Source: Dichetophora obliterata (taxonomy: Eukaryota > Arthropoda > Insecta > Diptera > Sciomyzidae). Taken from it: DNA of 64,000 nucleotides. Of the stretch, positions 1 to 10,879 are shown piece by piece (within the stretch, counting starts at the first letter, position 1; every line of letters starts with the position of its first letter). Both the position numbers and the translations under genes were made by a program. A model generated the notes under the pieces. That model did no database searches. It was not told where the DNA came from and saw nothing but the letters and a program-made list of their open reading frames with translations. The DNA lies in assembly GCA_963920525.1 (NCBI GenBank), contig OY986435.1, positions 301,271,908-301,335,907 of the forward strand. The letters are read 5' to 3'.

Positions 1-678
1 TTTTTTCACTAATAACAACAGTCGCACACAAAATGTTATAACTCACGAATCAATTATCAGATTGTTGTCAGATTTTTATACGTATCTTTTGAAGGTTAGT
101 ACTAAATAAAAATCATATTTAAAAAGTCTAGTAACGCCATCTATGTGTCATCCTATGGACTTTTTGAACGGACTGTTATGTTAATCTATCTATACTATTA
201 TATAAAAGGAGACTCACGAAATTTAACCCAGAATAAGCTCGGTAACCACTGAACCGATTTTGATAATACTTTTTTTATTCAATTCCTATGATAATATAGA
301 TTGTTATAGCTTACCAAGGTTTTCAAAAAATGTATTCTTTAATTTTTGCAAAATCACGCATTTAATTTGATGCCTACATTCAACCAGCAGCATAATATAA
401 CAGCAAACAAAGCTTTCCTCTCTTTGTCGAGAGAGCTTCTCTCAATATAACACGACAGCCATGTTGTGTAGTTAAGCTGAATTCACTGATAACCTTCAGC
501 ATGTTTTTTGTGATTTAAAATAGTGTTAATCAAGTTGAGAGCGTGCAGAAATTTTTCTCTCTGAAGGAAAACTTTATACGAAAAAAACTTTCAAAACATG
601 CTGGTGATCAGTGAATCCAGCTTTACTTTCAGGGAGATTCTTGCTTTCATACAGTGTTTAATTAATTTTCTTTGTTAA

Positions 679-1400
679 GGGAAGGTTCTCCTGGATTTTT
701 TTGAAAAAATCGATTTTTTTTTACATAAAATGAAAGTTACATATATGTAGAATGTTTGTGCCAAGGGATATTTCAATACGAAGCGTATTTCTCGAGCTAG
801 AGCGTGTCAAACGTACCCATGTCACGCGCGCGTACCAACTTTCTAAAAACTTTAAACGCGTTTTTCTCGGAACCATGTTTTCTAATCTAACGGACAGCAC
901 AGGGCTTGTTCTATTGATCCGATTTCCTTCATTCAAAGAATGTTTGAAAGTATATACTTTTTTGTACGCCTGGAACCTAACATTGGCATAAAAAATTGTT
1001 TATTTATAATTTTTAAACGAGATCTAAGTAAAAAAAAAAGCAAAAAATTTCAATTTTTTTTTAAAAGTCCATAAAATTGGTTTTTTTTACCAAACTTAAT
1101 TGAAGTTAGGTTCCAGGCATATGAAATGTTATCAATTTTAATAAATTTTATACATTTCACTACCTGAGGCCCCACACTGTCCGCGGGAGGTCGATGTTTT
1201 GCGCGCAGAGGTCGACGAGATCCGCCATTTTCAAGCCGCCATTTTAAATTTTTCAAATATCTTTTTTTTTTTACTCGTCAATAAACCACGAATCAAAGTT
1301 CAAAAGCATAAGTTCGTATGTCTTTTCATTTTCCCACAAACCATTCTCAAATTTTGCTTGTTTTTCGGCCAAATCCAAAAAAATCCAGGAGAACCCTCCC
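679..1400. mobile_element. TTAA-flanked inverted-repeat element (piggyBac-like MITE)
   Basis: The ends are inverted: GGGAAGGTTCTCCTGGATTT on the left against GGGAGGGTTCTCCTGGATTT read inward from the right, continuing into a T run. The unit is flanked on both sides by TTAA (675-678 and 1401-1404), the target of piggyBac-type elements. piggyBac ends usually begin CCC, so the GGG start is atypical. No transposase is visible. Inside lies a 14-bp perfect inverted repeat, GCCTGGAACCTAAC at 968-981 and its complement at 1105-1118. The stretch around 1160-1225 is notably GC-rich. Confidence 0.6.
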
Positions 1401-1501
1401 TTAATGTTTTGAGGGGAGTTGCCATAATTTAGTTATCAGCATTAATTATGTTTTGCAGCCTTGCCAGCCAGCTTTTCCCCACTTGAGATTGTGCTAGCCT
1501 A

Positions 1502-2097
1502 TCTATACGAATATATTAAAGCATTCTGACACTGCACGGATGTTTGACAATCACGCAAGAACTACTGAACCGATTAACACGATATAGATATCAAACGATA
1601 TCCAACTATATCGTAATATGCTATGTTAGATTTGCCACGTCTACTTTCCATGCCCACTTTTTGCAAAAAATGCTATATATCAGACGATTTTGGTCGTTTG
1701 AGACTAGAATTTGGTAATCTACGTTGTATGGTTACTGTCGCTAACTTTACTAAAAATGGGCACGACTTTTCGAGGGATAAGCTTGGAGTAAAGCCAAGCG
1801 CACTAGGTTTAAGCTCAATTAAGCTGAAATTCTGGTATTCTATTGTTTTGAGTATGAGATGGTTTAAGTGAAAAAATTTTGCCACACCCCCATTACCGCC
1901 CGGAATTAATCAAAAATGTTATACTGCGAACGGCTTTGGTTGTATTAAACTAAAATTTGATAATTTAATTCATACGGCTATTTTCGGCAACTGTACTAAA
2001 AATGGCGAATATATAAATTTTTTTCCGAACAGCATGAAAATTCGTATATAGCAGTAAGGTGGTCTGCGGCAGGACAACGTCTGCCGGGCAATACTAT
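1502..2097 (+). mobile_element. Short nonautonomous Helitron-like element
   Basis: It starts A|TCTATACGAATATATTAAAG and carries AAGAACTACTGAACCGATTA near the 5' end. Close to the 3' end is a hairpin, GGCAG at 2068-2072 pairing with CTGCC at 2081-2085, followed by CGGGCAATACTAT, a degenerate CTRR end. A related sequence at about 51,660-52,165 has the same hairpin and a proper CTAG|T end, which supports this boundary. It has no coding content and sits inside the larger Helitron-like element. Confidence 0.55.
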
Positions 2098-3078
2098 ACA
2101 TCAATAAGAATGCTGTATATATCAGAAAATTCTGATCGTCATGCATTGATGTTTCAAACGGAAACATCTAGCATGTGTTTTGTTCGAAGGTCAATTTACA
2201 CTTTTACAAATTCACAAAACGATCATAAAAAAGTCATTGAATTGGGTCAGGATAAATTCTACTATAACTATAACGTTAACTAAAGGAAATATATTAAAAC
2301 ATAGATTTATGTATATAACTTTGGAACAGTTAGAAATATTTTAAATATTTATCACAGAATTATTTTTTTAAGCTATATTTGAAAATGTTTTTCACATAAA
2401 TTAGTTTTTAAGCTGTAGCACATTGCAAAAAATATAACAATAATATGGGGGTAGGTGGCCCATGATTTTTAATGATAGAAACTGTTTGTGTCGAAATAGA
2501 ACAATTTTTGAAGGTAAATTATGTTATAAAAGAATAAGGGAAATTAAAATTTAAAAAAAATTTAAATTAAAAAAAAAGGTACAACAAAAGCAACTCTTGG
2601 CCTATTGTTAAGTGCAAGTTGGATATTTTAGAGGATTTTTTAGAGCAATATAAAGCATTGCATTGGTGAGGTAACGGTTAACCTTTTTTTATTTTCCCAA
2701 TTTACTTAATTGAACTTTCAAACAAAGAAAATTGGATGAAAATCGATTTGAAAATGGCGGAAATGTTTGCTTGCTGAGTCAAAACATGAAATTTCAATCG
2801 TTTTTTCTCATTCTGAGGCTTATGAATCATACTGATAAAATTTATAGTTTTGAGATATAGCAAGAATTTTAATGTCATAATAACAGGTTTTTTTTAAAAC
2901 ATACTTAATATCCGTACAAAATATTTCCGAGAAGAAAAGAAAATTACTGTTTATTTTATTAATCAACGACTGTCCATACAAAAATGCATTGTTATGCATT
3001 GAGAAAGTCTATAATTTTTGAGATATCGCCAAAAGTTTGATGCCATTATAACGGGTTTTTTTTAAATTTAAGAAGAAT

Positions 3079-3140
3079 TGTTGTTTGGCCGAAGCCCAAT
3101 AACAACAATTAATAACTGAAGAAGGCCGATTGACTACACC
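3079..3140. mobile_element. 62-bp insert flanked by a 14-bp direct repeat
   Basis: The direct repeat AATTTAAGAAGAAT occurs at 3065-3078 and 3141-3154 and brackets a 62-bp insert that starts with TGTTGTTTGGCC. A 14-bp duplication suggests a target-primed retroposition event, possibly a very short 3' fragment of a SINE or LINE. The source element is not recognised. Confidence 0.45.
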
Positions 3141-3510
3141 AATTTAAGAAGAATATATTTATTTTCAGAATATATGTAAAAAATTACATTTTTGATTACA
3201 AATTTGAAAAAAATTTTACCCATTTTTTTTATAACGCTGTTATGCAGGACTTTTTCAAAAGTAAAAAAAAAAAGAAAGCCAGGTAAATTTATGTCATCAT
3301 AACAATTACCGTTTAAATAACTTATTCAAATTAAATAAATAGTTTCTTAATATATATACCATTTTTTCATAATTGAACAAAGCAAACACAATAATTTTTA
3401 TATTTCGAATTTGTTTTAATACAACTAAATACTTTCATTTTAAGATTTAAAATTTTACATGGTACTTATTTAATATTTTTATCGCAGGCGAAGCAGCGGG
3501 TATTTGCTAG

Positions 3511-4789
3511 TATCTAATAAAGGGCCCAAGTAATTAACTTTAGAAAATTGCTAACTTTTTCCTTATCCGAAACTGTAATGATATTTTAAGAGATTCTGTT
3601 AATAAATGCATTTTGATGGGAGCTAAAGGGAATATTTTTTATTCATTTGTTTAATCAAACGAAGATATAAACATTACAGCATGAAGCAAAAACATTCTTT
3701 CTTTTTTATATTTATTTCACTTCCAAAATATGTTTATCTCTCTATCTATTTAGCTATAAACAAAATACTCGTAAAGACAGAACTTTGTGTTTTTACATCC
3801 AACACTCTAGTGTTGTTGTACCATAGTTTCGTCATTCCACAGTTATGTCATCATAATGCCGTCGTCTTGTCGTCTTGTCGTCGTCGCCGCTGTATCTAGT
3901 GTTTATTGCGACTCAGTGAATCTTGCCAACACAAACACTTCCAAGAATTGGATATAATATTTATTTTATTCTTTGAATAAAAGTTTTTGCTGTTATACCA
4001 CCAAAGTATAACAAAGTACAATAAACTGTTCAGTTCGCAGCGTTTGCGTTTTAAGATCAAGTTATTTTTCATTACAGCTGGTTAAATTTTCGCTGCTGAC
4101 TGAAATCATTGAATTATTTTTATTTTAAAAGAGTTCTTGTTTTAAATGAGAGCTATTTGGATGTATATTTTTAAAATATGATTAACATACGATTGCTTCC
4201 GGCAACTTATTGTCTGCCTTTTCTTTTATAAAACGCCCACTTTTAAGAAAAACGTGTTACTCATATAAAACCGGTTTTAGCCAAAGTTTAAGATAAATTC
4301 TCATCAATCAATTTCTAATCAAAGCCGCCAGACATTTTATAAAGTCACTACTCTCAGACATTTGTGTGTTTGCCAGTGTTGCCATATGTTTTTAAAACCT
4401 GGCATTTTTACAAAAAACTGTTTCTTGAAAAAACAGCAACTAAAACTAAAAAAGGCAAATGCATTTCTGTAACTCGTGTCTATTTTAAAATTGCTTTTAA
4501 AAGAAAACATTCAAAACAAATTATTTATTGACAGCCGTAGCAGTCGCTGTCATAGCCAATTTAATGACATTTTTTTCTCAGAGCAGTTAGTTGTAATCTG
4601 GAATTTTGTTACATGCAATAACAATAGAGTTCAGCTACTACAGATTTTTCGCACTTTCTTCGCATTAGATCATCTTAAGAACCAGCCCAAATAACATTTA
4701 AAATATCCATGTCCAAAACAATCTAAAGTGAGAAAAATTTATCCATCATAATATGGGTTGGGCTCAGGGACAACACAAGACATAACAAC
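3511..4789. other. AT-rich interval, no gene seen
   Basis: There is no coding homology on either strand, only short random open frames. At 4790 the sequence CAGTGGCGTATTTAGG begins, which resembles a hAT terminal inverted repeat; it lies 96 bp outside the stop of the hAT gene fragment that follows. No matching opposite end was found in the window. Confidence 0.5.
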
Positions 4790-4885
4790 CAGTGGCGTAT
4801 TTAGGCATTCTGACACCCTAACAATTTCTAACAATAGAACATAATTATAAAAATAGATTTTTTTTACACACAAGTACACAGTAAT

Positions 4886-5150
4886 TTATACATAAAAATA
4901 ATTTATATATAAAAAATAAAGAGTTTTATTATGCACTCGTTCGAAATCATTTATTACGTTCTCATAACTTGGTTTTTGTACTAGATCTGCATCAATATTT
5001 AACGAGGCTAATACATGTAATCGCTCCTCATTCATAGTTGCCCGTAAATAGTTTTTACTTCGTTTCAATGTAGAAAATAAGCGTTTACCTGAATAATCTC
5101 TTTTTCTCTTCCTCTCAATCTTTATAGAACTTGAGCGTTTTTTGAATGAG
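4886..5150 (-). pseudogene. hAT transposase C-terminal (dimerisation) fragment
   Basis: The minus-strand translation contains RLFSTLKRSKNYLRATMNEE followed by RLHVLASLNIDADL, the signature of the C-terminal dimerisation region of hAT transposases. The stop is about 96 bp from a hAT-like end at 4790, the spacing expected at the 3' end of such an element. The reading frame runs upstream without a break into a LINE reverse-transcriptase fragment, so the 135-residue open frame is a chimera of two elements and not a real gene. The catalytic part of the transposase is missing. The hAT assignment is firm and the exact junction (about 5,120-5,150) is estimated. Confidence 0.65.
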
Positions 5151-6195
5151 TATGGATGGCAAATGTCATCCGCAAGCGTAAGGATTGGTTTATGTGTCAA
5201 CGAAAGAAGGTTGTTTATAAGAACCAGAAACAAGGTTAGCAGTAAAACCGAACCCTGCGGTACTCCTGCGTTGATGGCGTGCTCCTCGGACAAAATACCT
5301 TCAACTACTATACGAATTGTTTTGTCCTTGATGAAACACTTGGTGCATTAAGCAAAGTTACCAGCAACACCATAAGGAATTAGTTTTGACACGAGCGCTT
5401 TGAGCCACACTCGGTCAAACGCCTTTAAAATATCCGGAGCAACAACCTTGCTCTTCCCGAAAAATTGAATGCATTAGTTCCATTTTGCGGTTAAGAACGC
5501 CATAAGTTCATCAGTGTCCCTACGGAGACCATATTGACGATCACTGAGCAGTTGGTTGTGCTCCAGATAGTTCATAATGTTAAAGTTTATTACGCTTTAC
5601 AAAGCTTTGGAAAGGGTAGAGCATATCGCAATGGGTCGGCAGCTTGCAGGGTTCGTGACATCGCCATTTTTAGGTACTGGCTGGATATTTGCGACCTTCT
5701 CTGCCAACAAGATAGAAATACTTCTGTTCTGTAGGAGATGTTGAAAAGGTTGAGCAAGGGCCGAACAAGTGGAGAAGCACGCATTTTAAGCACAATTGGC
5801 GGTATTCCATTAGGACCAGAAGCTTTGTTTGTGTTGAGATTTGTAAGGAGCCATTTAACTGTTCTCTTTCGAAAGTAAATTTCTTGCATTGCAAAAGATC
5901 TACCCTCAACAAAGGGCAGTGGCTGATTGCTATTGAAGAGAGTGGAATTTTGTGCAAGCAATCCACTCAGCAAATATTTGGTCATCTTTTAAAAGAGTTA
6001 GAATCGATTACAATGTCTGATTCTTTCTTTACTCTTTTAACAAATGTCCAAAAATTTTTGCTCACTTTGAGGCAGAGAAGAAATTTGTTTCGAATACAAG
6101 TTTCGTGCAGAAACTTTTCGCCTTCTAAAATTGCATTACAGCAATTCCTTGCCTCGATGCGAAGTCTATTGATGTCAGTAGAGAAGATATAAATA
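5151..6195 (-). pseudogene. Non-LTR retrotransposon reverse-transcriptase fragment
   Basis: On the minus strand, in order, are: the linker between endonuclease and RT (KNFWTFVKRVKKESDIVIDS), the first RT block (NTNKASGPNGIPPIVLKM), a KAFDRVWLKALVSKL block near 5,430, the INAGVPQGSV block, and a degraded active site reading LADDICH instead of the usual FADD. The blocks lie in at least three frames with in-frame stops, so the copy is dead. The order matches a Jockey/CR1-group LINE. The endonuclease and the 3' end are absent; the 3' side runs straight into the hAT fragment. Confidence 0.75.
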
Positions 6196-6199
6196 TGCA

Positions 6200-7426
6200 A
6201 ATGGCGACCAAGTTATTCAAATTAATGACACACTTTTTTGTATTTGTATTAAGTGTTGTTTCAGAAAATTGTGTAACAGCATTTCATTGCAATTTTTTAC
6301 AATTTGGATTTTTACGATTTTTTTTTTTTTTTTTATTACAACAAGAAAGAAAATAGAATTTTTTCGAAAAGTAAAATATCGCAACTCTGGTAATTTTCAT
6401 CCGATTTTTCTCACCGATGACACGTTGCAAAGGTATTTGAATCTACTATTCATTAAAAGTATAGAATTATTTAATCAAGTTACAGAATTTTAATACACAT
6501 TTTAATGACGAAACACCTCATTTTCGCCTTTTATACCAATGTAATGCGATTAAATCGCAATGAGCTTTACTTTATCGGTGTCCGATTTGGATAAAATTTC
6601 TGGAGAGTTATCTTATCGGCCAATGGAACATTTCTAGCCACCGAAGGAAACTCTAATTTTAGTTTGACATTCTCAGTGCAATTCTGGGCTCGCCTAGTGG
6701 CACTCTTCATAAGAGTCACAACGCAAAATGTTAACATATAAACTTTTTCGTGTAAGACTATTTGTAGTGATCATATAAATCGACCATCTTAATTTTGTAC
6801 ACATTTTCTTAATCTTCAATTAAGTCCCTTGAAGAAAAAAATTGTTTTTTGCTCTTACTGAAAATTAAATTTTTTGAGTTGTAGCTCTTTTAAAGAGAGT
6901 GTGTGCTATTTATGTATAGAAAATAAAAATTTTTCATAAACGCCATTAGCGGAGAATGCAAAATAGAAAGCAATAGGGGGAAAAAATAAACAACAAACTT
7001 TTTCTCGCACTGATCTGATCTGATCTGCTCGCATTTACTCTGCACGGCTTGTTTATTGAGCAGATACCTGCCTGCGCCTGCCTGCCTGCCTGCCTGCTGG
7101 CATCAGCGTTTACTCTGTCCGCAGACTTAGGGTAGATCCACAGATACTTCCTTACACCTTACTACCTTATCACTACTTGTGACGTAGATAGCTTTTGGTG
7201 TTGGGGGAGGGGGGGGGGGGTGTCCGTAAGAAATATAATATCCTTAAAAAATTTACTTTTGAATACCTGATTACATGACTGTTTTGTGACGCCAAATGTC
7301 ATGTTTCACATTCTTACTTTGTTGAAATGTTGAAAAACAGGTAGGTACAACAATTATGGGCTTGTTGAATAGAATCTAAGCAACACTACAATTGAAAGAT
7401 AAATCTTCTTTAAGTAATACACTCTT
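6200..7426. other. Noncoding interval with simple repeats
   Basis: No gene is seen. There is a run of twelve T or more near 6,318, a short TGATC repeat around 7,012-7,026, a CCTG/GCCTG microsatellite at about 7,067-7,096 and a nearly pure G run at 7,203-7,220. Confidence 0.5.
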
Positions 7427-7740
7427 GCGACCTTCTTAGATATAGAGGGAGCTTTTAACAATCTACACCCTAAGGCCATTCTCGATTCTCTGACCAACCA
7501 TTGGTGTTCAAACACCGGTGAGGAACTGGACAGTCTCAATTCCCAGTAACAGCATATTTCAGGCAGACCTGGGTTGCAGTCAACTCACGAGATTTGTCAG
7601 CAGAGGTACTCCACAGGGAGGAGTGATCTCTTCCCCACCTTGGCTCATCGCCGTGAACGAAGTTCTCAACACACTAAACTGCAACGGAATCAAAGTGGTT
7701 GCTTATGAGGATGATGTAGTTGTCATGGTAATCCTAAAAA
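7427..7740 (+). pseudogene. LOA-group LINE reverse-transcriptase fragment
   Basis: The translation reads ATFLDIEGAFNNLHPKAILD, then after a frameshift near 7,510 gives LTRFVSRGTPQGGVISSPPW and NGIKVVAYEDDVVVMV. These are RT blocks including the active site, here YEDD in place of the expected YADD. The blocks match the equivalent part of the full LOA-group element at 29-35 kb (FLDIEGAFDN, GCPQGGVLSPLLW, YADDIAL) but differ enough to be another family. Only about 310 bp remain and both ends are abrupt. Confidence 0.75.
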
Positions 7741-7744
7741 AACT

Positions 7745-9115
7745 GAAAAACTGAATGAAATAAAATTGGTTTTTTTTTTTAGGGGAAAAACTGGAAACTA
7801 GCCTACCTTCTCCAAAAAAAATGGCAAAAACAGGTTTATCTGCATATATGGCAACACTGATGTTCGCAAACTTTCTAACGGTTCTTTGAACATGACCCGC
7901 AAGGCGATGTTGTGCGTTCATGTGTGTTTTGATCGAAGTGGTGGCGCAGGTCGTCGGCACTCCTATTTCGTCAACACATGCGAGAATTTTTCTTACTCTT
8001 CTTTGCCATCATCACATAATACTTTTTTTTACCTTTTACACATTTTGCATAAATGGACTACGCGTTGATTCATTGAATTGCATGTGATTCGCTGATAAAA
8101 ATCACGAGAAACATGTTTTTACTTCATACCTTGCTCTTAACTTTAGCCACAATATACCTACATACATACATACATACATACCTCATTGAGCATTCTTTAC
8201 AGGGTTATTGCATTTATACACGATGTATAAAAGTGTCATACAGACAAACAGCAGGCAGAAAGTGGAAACTGAATTAAACAATAACAGTCATGGCCATTGA
8301 AACAGAGACATAAACGTAATTAAAGAAAGAACTTAGTCATTGAGCTATTTCATTTGTTTAAATATGTTGGCATGATTTTATGGAAAATAGTGAAATAAAC
8401 AAAGCCAAAAACTAAGTTTTGGCGAAAAAAGTGAATTTGGAAACTTTTTGGGTTCTTATTTTCGCTTTCTCCCATTTCCATTTCACATTGGTTCCAAATT
8501 GAAAAAAAGACGGCCAAAACCTTAGGAGTTGCCTGTTCAGTATAAAAGTATAGATATAGGTTCTTGGGTTCGCTGATCACGAATCTGAAGTCAAAAATTT
8601 GAAATTCAAAATAGCGGCCTTAGATTGGCGGCCATGAACATACTAACTTTTCTAATAACTATATTATGCTTTTCAAAATTTGTGACTCGAAAGGGATCGT
8701 TGATTACGAATCTGAAGTCAAAAATTCAAAATGGCGGCCATGAACTCACTTCAGAGCTAACTCTTGTAATACTTTAGTTTGCATAACTTTTTAAATGGTG
8801 AACAATATAAAAAAATTTAATTTTTATTTATTTTTATATAATAACATATTTACATAATAACAAAATTTTATTTTTAATATATATATAATAACATATTCTG
8901 CGAATAATAATAAAGCATCTTGAGGTTAATGTTTTATTTTATTTTTTGCTATATCTCTCGACAAAGAGATTTTCGGGTCTGAATATAAAAGTCACCAAAC
9001 ATTCTCATTTGCGGCAAGCCGTGACATCCTTCTGGGATTGGTTTGTATTTCGTTTGACATGTATTGTTTTTAGAGGGGTTCACTGACCCCAATACAAGTG
9101 AGGTATGTACACGAT
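7745..9115. other. Noncoding interval
   Basis: No gene is recognised. A CATA microsatellite lies at about 8,157-8,180. Two direct copies of a segment beginning AATCTGAAGTCAAAAATT occur at 8,582 and 8,710, each followed by a GCGGCC-containing stretch. The DNA from about 8,800 to 8,900 is almost pure A/T. Confidence 0.45.
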
Positions 9116-9119
9116 TAAA

Positions 9120-9735
9120 AATCTTGGACTACATTTTAAACTTTTTTGGATTACATATAGGACAACACCAAAAAAAAAAGATTACGTTTTAATCCAATGA
9201 AAAGTTTAAAATTTTTCAATCCAAAAAAGATTAGTTTTCAATCCGCAAGAAGTTTTAAAAAAGCAAAATAAATATCAACCGAAAATAAAAAACTTTTCTG
9301 ACCAGTTCATGATTTGAACACACGTCCTCTGATGTGCTGGTCCAAGTACCTTATCCACTCGTCAATCTCAGTTGTTAAGAAAGTTACGCTTATTTTGCAA
9401 GTAACGAATGCAAGTAAGCTTGCAGTAAGTGAGCAAGCGATCAGAAACGTGGGTTCGAGACCCAGCTAAATTAAAGTAAAACAAAAAATGTTCTGACCAG
9501 TTCGTGATTTGAACACACGTCCTCTGATGTGCCGGTCCAGCACCTTATCCACTCGTCAATCTCAGTTGTTAAGAAAGTTACGCTTATTTTGCATCATAAA
9601 GAATGCAAGTCAGTTCTTTTTAGGAACGCGTGTTTGCGACTCAGCTAAATTAAACTAATGTTTGGATTAAAAAGTCGTAATTTTTGGATTAAAAATACCT
9701 TTAAGCCAAAGTTTGGATTAAAAAGTAGGCCAAAA
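9120..9735. repeat. Composite repeat: tRNA-like units between inverted TTGGATT arrays
   Basis: Several AATCCAA-type motifs on the left (about 9,189, 9,217, 9,238) face TTGGATTAAAAA motifs on the right (about 9,661, 9,685, 9,713), giving an overall inverted arrangement. Between them are two direct copies of a tRNA-like unit starting TCTGACCAGTTC at 9,297 and 9,492. On the minus strand each has GAGTGGATAAGG and a TGTTCAAATC stretch like RNA polymerase III A and B boxes. A plus-strand GGTTCGAGACC near 9,455 also fits a B box. The right-hand part of each unit is divergent. The identity of the host element is unknown. Confidence 0.5.
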
Positions 9736-9739
9736 TTTT

Positions 9740-10879
9740 TAACCGTATAGGATTTTTTTTGATTGACGATCAATGCAATATAACTTGAAGTACGGGGCAG
9801 TCATCCATCAAGACGAGGAGACCTTTGTTTTAGAATTAGGGTTCTATGTAAGAGACATAGTAATTCTTGATCTAGTATAGGCCAATGATATACTACGGCA
9901 CGCTTCCTACTTTTCCGAAAAAGAATTTTAAGAATCCTTAACTAAGCTATAGAAGTAGCGTAAAAAAAATTGTGGTTGTCTGGCGGCATTAAATTATCGG
10001 GAAACCAATGGTTATTTTAACCTAGACATGAACAATTCTAGTGACTGAAGGTGTCACAGTCATATATAAATGTTCTAAGAACTTTTGGTCTGCAGACTGG
10101 ATGTTGAAGAGCCTTGTCTGATCCAACCTTTTGCCCGGGTATTGACTGTCATGGGCTGTGGTCCTTCGGGGTTTCATCCGTACTGGCTGTGGTTGGAGAC
10201 CAAAAAGGTCAGTGCAAGTTGTACCATGTTTAACTCGGGTTGGTAACTCCCGTAAATTACTTAGAGAGTGATGGTCGATAGAATTCTCGATAATTTCAAA
10301 CAGTAAATGTTAGGAAGGTATGCAACTACTGGATCAATATACCGTTGCCTTTGGATTTTGAGGAAAGGTGACGGGGAAACCTAAACAATTTAAGTAGTGT
10401 CCAGCAATTGGTGGGGAAACCTGATTGCATAAGCAACAGTGCCATAGGTCTAGAAGTATGGTATCGCCTCCTAGTTTTCATAACAAAGATCTGCCAAATC
10501 TTTGAACATGAGAACGATGTTGCGTACCAAAAAAATGGGTTAAATTATCGGTATTTATACTCGATATGACCCATGGCTATTTTCAATAGCATAGTCATGT
10601 ACAATTTTAGTGGCTGAAGCTGTCACGGTCATGTACATAGTTCAAAATAACTTTTAATGTTGGTCTATTGCTGTGAAATAAGGGGAACCTGTCTGGTAGA
10701 TCCTTTGAATATTGGTCCCATGCGATGGAGCACCGTAGAATTAAGCCTACACGGCAGGGGTCTACGTAAAACACAGAGTGGATATCTGTCTGTCTGTTCG
10801 TATGCCGACACGATTACAGCCGCAATTTTCGTATTGAAATATGGAATATGTGCTGACAGTACAACATTTTCGAGGTTTT
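9740..10879. other. Noncoding interval with a diverged direct repeat
   Basis: No gene is seen. A block around 10,025-10,095 (ACAATTCTAGTGACTGAAGG) recurs in diverged form at about 10,600-10,660 (ACAATTTTAGTGGCTGAAGC), roughly 570 bp apart in the same orientation. Confidence 0.4.

Larger units (their letters stand above)
189..3510 (+). mobile_element. Helitron-like element (outer of a nested set)
   Basis: The left end reads TCTATACTATTATATAAAAG preceded by A, followed by the ACCACTGAACCGATTTTGAT block common at fly Helitron 5' ends. The right end is GC-rich (CGCAGGCGAAGCAGCGGG) and finishes in CTAG followed by T, matching the 5'-TC...CTRR-3' and A^T insertion rule of Helitrons. No Rep/helicase coding is visible, so it is nonautonomous or decayed. 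Its body is split by insertions at 679-1400, 1502-2097 and 3079-3140. Pairing of these two ends is inferred; the near-end hairpin is weak. Confidence 0.55.
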
